DNA of 64,000 nucleotides. Source: Oscillospiraceae bacterium (GTDB taxonomy: Bacteria > Bacillota > Clostridia > Oscillospirales > Oscillospiraceae). Position numbers and translations under genes: made by a program. The stretch covers positions 124,001 through 188,000 of the forward strand of contig JAFZOI010000016.1 of assembly GCA_017550645.1 (NCBI GenBank), given 5' to 3'. Of the stretch, positions 22,084-29,748 are shown in pieces. Each line of letters opens with the position of its first letter. Position 1 is the stretch's first letter. The notes under the pieces were generated by a model. That model saw nothing but the letters and a program-made list of their open reading frames with translations. It was not told the DNA's origin and made no database searches.

Positions 22084-23907
22084 TTACTCGACTGTTACTG
22101 ATTTGGCGAGGTTTTTCGGCTTGTCGATGTCGCAGCCGTTTTCCTTCGCGACGTAGTAGGCCAGGAGCTGGAGCGGCACTATCTCGATCACGGCCGAGAA
22201 CAGCGCATCCACCTCCGGGATGAAGAGCAGGTCGTCCGCGACGGAGAGCATCTGCCTGTTGGTGCGGAACGTCAGCGCGAGCACCTCCGCGCCGCGGGAC
22301 TTGACCTCGACTATATTGCTTATCGTCTTCTCCGTGACGGAGGGATTGCAGCAGAGGGCGATGACGGGCGTATGCTCCTCAATGAGCGCTATCGTCCCGT
22401 GCTTGAGCTCGCCGGCGGCGTAAGACTCCGCGTGGATATACGATATCTCCTTCATTTTCAGCGCGCCCTCGAGCGCGACGGCGTAGTCCGTGTTGCGGCC
22501 TATGAAAAACAGCGCGCGGTTATCGTGATACTTCTTCGCGAGCGCGGGGATGGAGGGGTTGAGGTCTATCGCCTGCTGGATGCGGCGCGGCAGCGCCTGC
22601 ATCGCGGCGACGTACTTCGACTGGTCCTCTATCCTGCCGAGGCGGGCGGCAAAGTAGATGGCGAGCATATTGAGCGTCGCCGTCTGGGTCGTATAGCCCT
22701 TCGTAGTCGCGACGGCTATCTCGGGGCCCGCCCACGTATAGACGGTATAGTCCGCGAGCTTGGCGACGGTACTCCCGACGACGTTGACGACGGCGAGCGT
22801 CTTCGCGCCGCGGGCCTTCGCCTCCTTGAGAGCGGCGATGGTGTCCGCCGTCTCGCCCGACTGGGAGATGACGATGACGAGCGTGGTATCGTCTATGAGC
22901 GGATCGCTGTATCTGAGTTCGCTCGCGAGCTCGAGCTGAACGGGAAGGCCGCAGAGCCGCTCGAAGGCGTATCTTCCGGCGCAGCCGGCGTAATAGGCCG
23001 AGCCGCAGGCCGTCACGACTATCTTGCGCACGGCGCGCAGCTCCTCGTCCGACATGGCGGCGAGCTCCTCGAAATCGACCTTGCCGCCGGAGACGCGCGG
23101 GGCTATCGTCGCCTTGACGGCGGCGGGTTGCTCCATGATCTCCTTGAGCATGAAATGCTCGTAGCCGCCCTTTTCGGCGGCCTGAACGTCCCAAAGGATG
23201 CGGGAGACCTTTTTGCTCTGCTCCTGCCCCGTACAATCAAAAATGCGGATCGACCCCTCGGACAGCTCGGCGAACTCGCCGTCCTCGAGATAGATCACGC
23301 TTCGGGTGTAGTTGACCAGCGCCGTCACGTCGGAGGCAAAATAGTTTTCCCCGACGCCGACGCCTATGATGAGAGGGCTCGCCTCGCGGACGGCGTATAT
23401 CTTCCCCGGCTCCTCGGAGCAGATGACGCCGAGAGCGTAGGACCCGCGCAGGCGGTTGACGGTTTTTATGAGCGCGTCGCGTACAGAGCCCGCGTAGTAC
23501 ATCTCGACGAGGTGGACTATGACCTCGGTATCCGTCTCGCTCTGGAAATGATACCCGTCGCGGATGAGCTCCTCGCGCAGGGCCGCGTAGTTTTCGATGA
23601 TGCCGTTGTGCACGATGGCGAAGCGGCCGTCGTTGCTCAGATGCGGATGGGCATTTTCCTCCGTCGGAGCTCCGTGGGTCGCCCATCTGGTATGGCCTAT
23701 GCCCGTCGTCCCGGGTACGGCCGCGCCGTCTTTCGTCTTCTCGCAGAGACCGGCTATGCGCCCGCTCACCTTGCTGACGGAAATCTCATTCCCGTCCATG
23801 ACGGCGATGCCCGCCGAGTCGTAGCCCCTGTATTCAAGCTTTTTCAGTCCGTCCAGCAAAACGGGCGCCGCGCTGCGCGCGCCCGTAAAACCGACTATGC
23901 CGCACAT
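22084..23907 (-). CDS. glmS: glucosamine-6-phosphate synthase (isomerising)
   Basis: Makes glucosamine-6-phosphate from fructose-6-phosphate and glutamine for peptidoglycan. 607 residues: N-terminal nucleophile C2 (MCGIVGFTG), then two SIS domains (VITACGSAYYAG-type and SQSGETADTIAAL) and the C-terminal PKNLAKSVTVE. The gap to asnB is only 21 bases, so the glmS ribozyme that senses GlcN6P in many Bacillota is absent; control must come from the operon leader or elsewhere. Confidence 0.98.
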   Translation of the reverse strand: MCGIVGFTGARSAAPVLLDGLKKLEYRGYDSAGIAVMDGNEISVSKVSGRIAGLCEKTKDGAAVPGTTGIGHTRWATHGAPTEENAHPHLSNDGRFAIVHNGIIENYAALREELIRDGYHFQSETDTEVIVHLVEMYYAGSVRDALIKTVNRLRGSYALGVICSEEPGKIYAVREASPLIIGVGVGENYFASDVTALVNYTRSVIYLEDGEFAELSEGSIRIFDCTGQEQSKKVSRILWDVQAAEKGGYEHFMLKEIMEQPAAVKATIAPRVSGGKVDFEELAAMSDEELRAVRKIVVTACGSAYYAGCAGRYAFERLCGLPVQLELASELRYSDPLIDDTTLVIVISQSGETADTIAALKEAKARGAKTLAVVNVVGSTVAKLADYTVYTWAGPEIAVATTKGYTTQTATLNMLAIYFAARLGRIEDQSKYVAAMQALPRRIQQAIDLNPSIPALAKKYHDNRALFFIGRNTDYAVALEGALKMKEISYIHAESYAAGELKHGTIALIEEHTPVIALCCNPSVTEKTISNIVEVKSRGAEVLALTFRTNRQMLSVADDLLFIPEVDALFSAVIEIVPLQLLAYYVAKENGCDIDKPKNLAKSVTVE

Positions 23908-23928
23908 ATCCTGCCTCCGGTAAGATCG

Positions 23929-25512
23929 TTATTCTCCGCTCTCTCCGTAGTTGGAGAGAACGCGCGCCGACGGATCGTCCACGTCGCAGCCTTCCCACGA
24001 CCTGTTCGGCATCCAGAAATCGGCTATCATCTCCGCCTGACCGGGATAGTATTTCTCGAATATCTCCCGGTAGAGCAGCGATTCTTTCGTAAAGGGCCGC
24101 GCGTGCTCGTATTTCGCGCTCGCGGCCTGAAACTCCGCGTCGGTATAAAGTCCCTCGGCGTGGTCCTTGAGGATATCCACCATCGAGTGGCCGACGGCGT
24201 CGGAAAAGGCCGCCTTCTCGCGCCAGAGAATGTTCTCCGGCAGCCAGCCGCCCTCCTCGAAGGCCTTGCGCAGGAGGTACTTCCCCTTTCCGTACTTATT
24301 GAGCTTCATCTCGGGGTCGAGGCTCATGACGTAGCGGACGAAGTCAAGATCGCCGAAGGGGACGCGCGCCTCGAGCGAGTTGACGGAGATGCACCTGTCG
24401 GCGCGGAGCACGTCGTACATGTGAAGCTCGCGCACGCGCTTTTCGGCTTCGAGCTGGAACGCCTCGGCCGACGGAGCGAAGTCCGTATATTTATACCCGA
24501 ACAGCTCGTCGGAAATTTCGCCCGTCAAAATGACGCGCAGGTCCGTGCGCTCGTGTATCGCCTTGCAGACGAGGTACATGCCCATGCTCGCGCGGACGGT
24601 CGTGATGTCGAACGTTCCGAGCAGGCTGACGACTCTGTCGAGCGACTGCCTGACGTCGTCAGGGGTCATAAAGACCTCGGTGTGGTCGCTGCCGATGTGC
24701 TCGGCGACCTGTCTGGCGTACTTGAGGTCGATGGCGTCCTCGCTCATGCCGATGGCGAAGGTCTTGATGGGCTCGGCGCTCTCGCGCGCGGCAATGGCGC
24801 AGACCAGCGACGAATCGAGCCCGCCGGAAAGGAGAAAGCCTATCTTCGAATCCGATACGAGGCGCTTGCGCACTCCGTCGATGAGCTTTTCGCGGATATG
24901 GGCGCACGCGGTCTTCATATCATCATAGCAAACCGGGGCGCGCTCCGCAATATCGCAATAGCAAATAAAGCGTCCGTTTTTGTAAAAATGTCCGGGCGGG
25001 AAGGGCATTATCTTCTCCGCGACGCCGACGAGGTTTTTCGGCTCGCTGGCGAAGACTATCGTCCCCGCCGCGTCGTAGCCGTAATAGAGCGGCCTGATGC
25101 CTATCGGGTCGCGCGCGGCGACGTACTCCCCCGTCCTCCCGTCGTATATGACGCAGGCAAATTCCGCGTCGAGCCGGGCGAACATGTCCGTCCCGTACTC
25201 GAACCAGAGGGGCAGTATGATCTCGCAGTCGCTGTCGGAGGAAAACTTATAGCCCTTCGCTCTGAGCGCCTCGCGGTCCTTCTCGAAGCCGTAGAGCTCG
25301 CCGTTGCAGACGCAAAGGCTCCCTTCAAGCTCAAAGGGCTGCATGCCCGAAGGCGTCAGCCCCATGATGGAGAGCCTGTGGAAGCCGAGGAGCCCGCGCC
25401 CCGCTTCGGCGACGCGGGTATCGTCGGGGCCGCGGGACTTCGTCCTTGCGAAGCCCCGCTCAAAAGCGGCCCGGTCAAGTACGGGACCGCAGTAGCCTAT
25501 TATCGAACACAA
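23929..25512 (-). CDS. asnB: asparagine synthase (glutamine-hydrolysing)
   Basis: Converts aspartate to asparagine with glutamine and ATP. 527 residues: class II glutaminase with C2 (MCSIIGYCG) and RGPDD, then the synthetase domain with P-loop GFLLSGGLDSSLVCAI. The usual Bacillota enzyme is longer (about 600+), and this length is nearer the Escherichia coli type. Twelve bases separate it from amt. Confidence 0.95.
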   Translation of the reverse strand: MCSIIGYCGPVLDRAAFERGFARTKSRGPDDTRVAEAGRGLLGFHRLSIMGLTPSGMQPFELEGSLCVCNGELYGFEKDREALRAKGYKFSSDSDCEIILPLWFEYGTDMFARLDAEFACVIYDGRTGEYVAARDPIGIRPLYYGYDAAGTIVFASEPKNLVGVAEKIMPFPPGHFYKNGRFICYCDIAERAPVCYDDMKTACAHIREKLIDGVRKRLVSDSKIGFLLSGGLDSSLVCAIAARESAEPIKTFAIGMSEDAIDLKYARQVAEHIGSDHTEVFMTPDDVRQSLDRVVSLLGTFDITTVRASMGMYLVCKAIHERTDLRVILTGEISDELFGYKYTDFAPSAEAFQLEAEKRVRELHMYDVLRADRCISVNSLEARVPFGDLDFVRYVMSLDPEMKLNKYGKGKYLLRKAFEEGGWLPENILWREKAAFSDAVGHSMVDILKDHAEGLYTDAEFQAASAKYEHARPFTKESLLYREIFEKYYPGQAEMIADFWMPNRSWEGCDVDDPSARVLSNYGESGE

Positions 25513-25524
25513 ATGATATCACCT

Positions 25525-27249
25525 CTACTCGACGTCCTGCAGGGCGTCGTAGCCCTCCTCGCCGGTGCGCACCTTGACGACGTTCTCGACGTCGTAGACG
25601 AATATCTTGCCGTCGCCTATGTGGCCGGTATAGAGGACCTTCTTGGCCGTCTCGATGACGGCGCGGACGGGGATCGCGCTTACCACGATGTCCACCTGCA
25701 CCTTCGGGCGCAGGTCCGTCTCGACGGCAACGCCGCGGTAGAACTCCGTGTGGCCCTTCTGCATGCCGTAGCCCATGACGTGGGAGACGGTCATGCCCGT
25801 TATGCCGAGCTTGCTCATGGCGTCCTTGAGGGCGTAGAGCTTTTCCTCCTTGAAGACTATCTCGACCTTCGTGAACTTGTGCCCGTCGGACGTAAACGTC
25901 GGCTCGCGCTTTACGGGGACGGCCTCGGCAGCCGGCACCGTGCCCGTGACGGCGGTTATCTGCTCGACGGGGCCGAACTCGGAATACTTGTCGACGGCGG
26001 GCATGAAGTCCGCGTAGGCGCTCGGCAGGCCGTGCTCGGTGACGTCGAGGCCTATGAGCTCGTCGGCCGGATCGGCGCGGAGGAACTTTATCTTCTTAAG
26101 CAGCATGAAGAAGAGGATCATCGTGACCGCCGCCCACGCGGCGACGGCGACGAGGCCTAAGGCCTGCTTGCCGAGCAGGACGGCGCTGCCCGTATAGAAG
26201 AGGCCGCGCAGACCGGCTGGCGCGTCGGGGTTGGCCAGCAGGCCGACCGCGAGCGTGCCCCATACGCCGTTGGCGCAGTGGACGCCGACGGCGCCGACGG
26301 GGTCGTCTATATGGAGCTTGAGGTCGAGGACTTCGACGACGACGGCGACGAGAAGGCCCGCCACGAGGCCGACGACTCCCGCTCCGACCGCGTCGAAGGC
26401 GTCGCAGCCCGCCGTCACGGCGACGAGGCCCGCGAGCGAGGCGTTCAGGCACATGGAGACGTCGGGCTTGCCGTTTTTGATCCACGTATAGATGAGCGTC
26501 GTGCAGGTCGCGACGGAGGGAGCTATCGTCGTCGTCAGAAAGATCGACGAGAGCTCGGAGGGAGTGGTCGCGGCGGCGCCGTTGAAGCCGTACCAGCCGA
26601 GCCAGAGGATGAAGACGCCGAGCGCGCCGAGCGGGATGGAGTGGCCCGGTATGGCGTTTACCTTCGTGACCTTGCCCTCGGCGTTTTTGACGTACTTGCC
26701 GATGCGCGGGCCGAGGACGGCCGCGCCGACGAGCGCCGCGATGCCGCCGACCATATGTATCGCGCAGGAGCCGGCGTAGTCATGGAAGCCGAGCGCGCTC
26801 AGCCAGCCGCCGCCCCATATCCAGTGGGCCTCGATGGGGTAGATGACGAGGCTGATGACGGCGGAGTAGACGCAGTAGGCGGCAAATTTCGTCCGCTCTG
26901 CCATCGCGCCGGAGACTATCGTCGCGGTCGTGGCGCAGAAGACGAGGTTGAATACGAAGTAGCTCGAGCCGGAGAAGCCCTCCGACGGGGAGGCGATGAA
27001 CTCCTTGAAGCGCCCGAACAGGTCGAGGTTGGGCTTGCCTATCAGGCCGAAGAACGTATCCTCGCCCATCATCAGCGTATAGCCGAGCAGCGAGAAGACG
27101 ACCGTGCCTATGCAGAAATCCATCAGGTTCTTCATGATGATGTTGCCGGCGTTTTTCGCGCGGGTAAAGCCGGTTTCCACCATGGCGAAGCCCGCCTGCA
27201 TCCAGAAGACGAGCGCCGCGCCTATCAGGAACCAGAATTCAACTGTCAT
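25525..27249 (-). CDS. amt: ammonium transporter fused to a PII signalling domain
   Basis: 574 residues. Residues 1 to about 430 are an Amt/Rh channel (FWMQAGFAMVETGFTRAKNAGNI, then IHMVGGIAALVGA and GVFILWLGWYGFNG), all with the membrane pattern of the family. After a linker of about 30 residues, residues about 460-574 form a complete GlnB/GlnK-like PII protein (HKFTKVEIVFKEEKLYALKDAM, T-loop region GMQKGHTEFYRG with the tyrosine position, ATP-site TGHIGDGKIFVYDVENVVKVRTGEEG). In most bacteria GlnK is a separate protein that plugs Amt when nitrogen is plentiful; here gate and channel are one chain. It follows type III glnA by 20 bases. Confidence 0.96.
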   Translation of the reverse strand: MTVEFWFLIGAALVFWMQAGFAMVETGFTRAKNAGNIIMKNLMDFCIGTVVFSLLGYTLMMGEDTFFGLIGKPNLDLFGRFKEFIASPSEGFSGSSYFVFNLVFCATTATIVSGAMAERTKFAAYCVYSAVISLVIYPIEAHWIWGGGWLSALGFHDYAGSCAIHMVGGIAALVGAAVLGPRIGKYVKNAEGKVTKVNAIPGHSIPLGALGVFILWLGWYGFNGAAATTPSELSSIFLTTTIAPSVATCTTLIYTWIKNGKPDVSMCLNASLAGLVAVTAGCDAFDAVGAGVVGLVAGLLVAVVVEVLDLKLHIDDPVGAVGVHCANGVWGTLAVGLLANPDAPAGLRGLFYTGSAVLLGKQALGLVAVAAWAAVTMILFFMLLKKIKFLRADPADELIGLDVTEHGLPSAYADFMPAVDKYSEFGPVEQITAVTGTVPAAEAVPVKREPTFTSDGHKFTKVEIVFKEEKLYALKDAMSKLGITGMTVSHVMGYGMQKGHTEFYRGVAVETDLRPKVQVDIVVSAIPVRAVIETAKKVLYTGHIGDGKIFVYDVENVVKVRTGEEGYDALQDVE

Positions 27250-27269
27250 TTCAGTTTCCCCCTATGCGT

Positions 27270-29366
27270 TTATTTGACGCCGAACAGCAGATCGGCGTAG
27301 GTCGGGAACGGCCAGCAGCTCTTCGCGGTCAGCACCTCCGCCGTGTCGCAGGGGACGCGCAGCTCGCTCATCTTGGGCAGCAGCGTGTCGCGTATGGCGG
27401 CGGATTCCTCGACGGCGTCGCCCGCCTCGTGGAGCTTGAGCAGGGCGCCCTCGAGCTCGTCGGTCTTGCCGGATATATCGTCGACGAGGGCGGAGAGCTT
27501 CTTTACGAGGCCGGCCTCGTACGAGCACGCGAGTTCGGGCACGACGGCCCTCTTCGCGGCCGCGGAGGCGGCGACGGAGGCGGCGTACGCCTCGACGGCG
27601 GGAGCTATCTGGGTGCGCGCCATGTCGACCATGGTGTTGGCCTCGATGACGACGGTCTTGCAGTAATTTTCGAGCATGATGTCGCGGCGGGAGCGGAGCT
27701 CGTCGACGGAGAAGACGCCGAGCGACGTGAGCATGTCGACGTTCTTTTTGTCCATCAGATGCGGCATGCAGTCGGCTGTCGTGCGGTAGTTGAGCAGGCC
27801 GCGCTTTTGCGTCGCCTCCTCGATCCAGGCGTCGTCGTAGCCGTTGCCGTTGAATATGATCCTCTTGTGGTCCTTGATGGTCTTCTTGATCATCTCGTGC
27901 AGCGCGCTCTCGAAGTCGTCCGCGCTCTCGAGCCGGTCGGCGTATATCCTCAGGCTCTCGGCGACGGCGGCGTTGAGCATGATGTTCGCGCAGGCGATGG
28001 AGTTGGACGAGCCGAGCATGCGGAACTCGAACTTGTTGCCCGTGAAGGCAAAGGGCGAGGTCCTGTTGCGGTCGGTCGCGTCGCGGTTGAACTTCGGCAG
28101 GACGTCCACGCCGAGCTTCATCTGGGTCTTCTCCGCGCCCTTATAGGGGGTGTCGGTCTCGATGGCCTCGAGGACGGCGTTCAGCTCGTCGCCGAGGAAG
28201 ATGGAGATGACGGCGGGCGGAGCCTCGTTCGCGCCGAGGCGGTGGTCGTTGCCCGCGGTAGCGACGGCTATGCGCAGGAGGTCCTGATAGTCGTCGACGG
28301 CCTTGATGACCGCGCAGAGGAACAGCAGGAACTGGGCGTTTTCATAGGGCGTGTCGCCCGGGGAGAGCAGGTTCTGTCCGCCGTCGGTCGCGATGGACCA
28401 GTTGTTGTGCTTGCCGGAGCCGTTGACGCCGGCGAAGGGCTTTTCGTGCAGCAGGCAGACGAGGCCGTGCTTGGCGGCGACCTTCTGCATGATCTCCATG
28501 GTCAGCTGGTTGTGGTCGGTCGCGACGTTCGTCGTCGCGTAGATGGGAGCGAGCTCGTGCTGCGCGGGGGCCACCTCGTTATGCTCGGTCTTGGCAAGGA
28601 TGCCGAGCTTCCAAAGCTCGTCGTTCAGGTCCTCCATGAAGGCCGCGACGGTCGGCTTGATGACGCCGAAGTAGTGGTCGTCGAGCTCCTGCCCTTTCGG
28701 CGGCTTTGCGCCGAAGAGCGTCCTGCCCGTAAAGCGCAGGTCGGGGCGCTTGTCGTACATCTCTTTAGTTACGAGGAAGTATTCCTGCTCGGGGCCGACG
28801 GAGGAGACGACGCGCTTGGCCGTGTCGTTGCCGAAGAGGCGCAGGATGCGCAGCGCCTGCTTGCTCAGCGCCTCCATGGAGCGCAGCAGCGGGGTCTTCT
28901 TATCCAGCGCGTGCCCGCCGTAGGAGCAAAACGCCGTCGGGATGCAGAGCGTCTTTCCTTTAATAAAGGCGTAGGAGGTCGGGTCCCACGCGGTGTAGCC
29001 GCGGGCTTCGAAGGTCGCGCGCAGGCCGCCGGAGGGGAACGAGGACGCGTCCGGCTCGCCCTTTATGAGCTCCTTGCCGGAAAACTCCATGATTACGCTG
29101 CCGTCCGGGGAGGGGCTTATGAAGCTGTCGTGCTTTTCGGCGGTTATGCCGGTCAGCGGCTGGAACCAGTGGGTAAAGTGCGTCGCGCCCTTGGCGACGG
29201 CCCAGTTCTTCATGGCCTCGGCGACGGCGTTGGCGACGCCTATATCCAGCTCGCTGCCCTCGTCTATGGTCTTGCGGAGGGAGGCGTAGACGTCCGCCGA
29301 GAGGGAGGCCCTCATTGCACGGTCGTCAAAAACAAGACTTCCGAAATAATCCGATACGGTACTCAT
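27270..29366 (-). CDS. glnN: glutamine synthetase, type III
   Basis: Glutamate + NH3 + ATP to glutamine. 698 residues from the ATG at 29366 (AAGGAGCGATCGAC in front), the length of GSIII, against about 440 for GSI. Motifs include VGPEQEYFLV (metal-binding ExE), KHGLVCLLHEKPFAGVNGSGKHNNWS (the GAGxH-like loop) and NRTSPFAFTGNKFEFRMLGSS. First gene of the 13-gene operon. Its 180-base leader carries ANTAR-type hairpins and a terminator. A second, type I-like GS is encoded 5.4 kb away in the divergent operon. Confidence 0.96.
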   Translation of the reverse strand: MSTVSDYFGSLVFDDRAMRASLSADVYASLRKTIDEGSELDIGVANAVAEAMKNWAVAKGATHFTHWFQPLTGITAEKHDSFISPSPDGSVIMEFSGKELIKGEPDASSFPSGGLRATFEARGYTAWDPTSYAFIKGKTLCIPTAFCSYGGHALDKKTPLLRSMEALSKQALRILRLFGNDTAKRVVSSVGPEQEYFLVTKEMYDKRPDLRFTGRTLFGAKPPKGQELDDHYFGVIKPTVAAFMEDLNDELWKLGILAKTEHNEVAPAQHELAPIYATTNVATDHNQLTMEIMQKVAAKHGLVCLLHEKPFAGVNGSGKHNNWSIATDGGQNLLSPGDTPYENAQFLLFLCAVIKAVDDYQDLLRIAVATAGNDHRLGANEAPPAVISIFLGDELNAVLEAIETDTPYKGAEKTQMKLGVDVLPKFNRDATDRNRTSPFAFTGNKFEFRMLGSSNSIACANIMLNAAVAESLRIYADRLESADDFESALHEMIKKTIKDHKRIIFNGNGYDDAWIEEATQKRGLLNYRTTADCMPHLMDKKNVDMLTSLGVFSVDELRSRRDIMLENYCKTVVIEANTMVDMARTQIAPAVEAYAASVAASAAAKRAVVPELACSYEAGLVKKLSALVDDISGKTDELEGALLKLHEAGDAVEESAAIRDTLLPKMSELRVPCDTAEVLTAKSCWPFPTYADLLFGVK

Positions 29367-29403
29367 GTCGATCGCTCCTTTTGTGATCATAAATAAAATG
29401 AAT

Positions 29404-29451
29404 AAAGGCAAAGACACCTTTTGCGTGAATACAAAAGACGCCTTTGCCTTT
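29404..29451 (-). terminator. leader terminator (attenuator) of the glnN operon
   Basis: On the minus strand a 20-bp stem (29432-29451 with 29404-29423, three G-U pairs), loop of 8, then the U-rich tail AUUCAUUUUAUUU. It ends 37 bases before the glnN start codon. Its 5' arm contains the whole ANTAR hairpin P2, so the two structures exclude each other. Confidence 0.82.
29434..29451 (-). promoter_or_regulatory. ANTAR-type hairpin P2 in the glnN leader
   Basis: RNA stem AAAGGC / GUCUUU (6 bp, one G-U) closing the hexaloop AAAGGC, with A at loop position 1 and G at 4, the identity required by ANTAR proteins. It lies fully inside the 5' arm of the terminator, the classic P2 position. Confidence 0.75.
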
Positions 29452-29519
29452 TTCGTTATTCGGTTTCCGCTCGTTTTCCCGCAAAAAACGGGAAAGAGCG
29501 CCTTCGAGCCGGATCACTC

Positions 29520-29537
29520 AAAGACGCCCTTGCCTTT
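29520..29537 (-). promoter_or_regulatory. ANTAR-type hairpin P1 in the glnN leader
   Basis: Same stem as P2 (AAAGGC / GUCUUU) with hexaloop AAGGGC, again A1 and G4. It starts about 2 bases after the predicted transcription start. P1 and P2 are 68 bases apart, longer than the short linker usual in ANTAR targets, but the linker can fold on itself (GCTCG...CGAGC with an inner TTTCCCG/CGGGAAA stem, about 29465-29508). Confidence 0.68.
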
Positions 29538-29545
29538 ATGCGCGT

Positions 29546-29574
29546 ATTATACGACGGCTCTTTTCGCTTGTCAA
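29546..29574 (-). promoter_or_regulatory. consensus sigma-70 promoter of the 13-gene glnN operon
   Basis: On the minus strand TTGACA (29569-29574), 17 bases, TATAAT (29546-29551): a perfect consensus match, consistent with control after initiation (antitermination) rather than a weak promoter needing an activator. Confidence 0.9.
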
Positions 29575-29581
29575 CCCCCAA

Positions 29582-29611
29582 TTTGCAAGTTTATTTCAGA
29601 AAACTTGCAAA
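29582..29611. promoter_or_regulatory. inverted repeat between the divergent nitrogen promoters
   Basis: 11-bp arms TTTGCAAGTTT (29582-29592) and AAACTTGCAAA (29601-29611) with an 8-base spacer. It sits 7 bases behind the glnN -35 and 26 bases before the gltB -35. It does not match the GlnR/TnrA box (TGTNAN7TNACA). Candidate operator for an unidentified dimeric regulator. Confidence 0.6.
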
Positions 29612-29637
29612 GTTTCGCGATTTTGAAGGATAATCTC

Positions 29638-29666
29638 TTGACAAGCTGCAGGAAACGGAGTATTAT
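29638..29666 (+). promoter_or_regulatory. promoter of the split glutamate synthase operon
   Basis: TTGACA (29638-29643), 17 bases, TATTAT (29661-29666). The predicted start near 29673 places the ANTAR-type hairpin at the very 5' end of the RNA. Confidence 0.85.
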
Positions 29667-29673
29667 CCAAGCA

Positions 29674-29693
29674 AATGAGCAAAGGCGTTCATT
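29674..29693 (+). promoter_or_regulatory. ANTAR-type hairpin in the glutamate synthase leader
   Basis: RNA stem AAUGAGC / GUUCAUU (7 bp, one G-U) with hexaloop AAAGGC: A1, G4 and the same loop as P2 of glnN. I find no second canonical hexaloop hairpin upstream in this short leader, so a P1 partner is not shown. Confidence 0.66.
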
Positions 29694-29736
29694 ATCGCGC
29701 GGCTATCTGCGCGGAATGGACGCCTTTATTATTTTC
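29681..29736 (+). terminator. leader terminator of the glutamate synthase operon
   Basis: 13-bp stem AAAGGCGTTCATT (29681-29693) with AATGGACGCCTTT (29715-29727), containing an inner GCGC stem, followed by ATTATTTT. Its 5' arm begins with the six loop bases of the ANTAR-type hairpin and includes its 3' strand, so the structures are alternatives. It ends 13 bases before the gene. Confidence 0.8.
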
Positions 29737-29748
29737 CGAAAGGGACTG

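Noticed and set aside
23908..23928. glmS ribozyme
   Set aside because: Only 21 bases separate asnB and glmS, far too few for the ribozyme.
22372..26160. A 1262-codon open frame on the plus strand
   Set aside because: It lies antisense to glmS, asnB and amt-PII, which have clear family motifs throughout. Its sequence is Arg/Glu/Ala/Val/Asp-rich, as expected for the antisense frame of GC-rich genes, and it has no recognisable domain.
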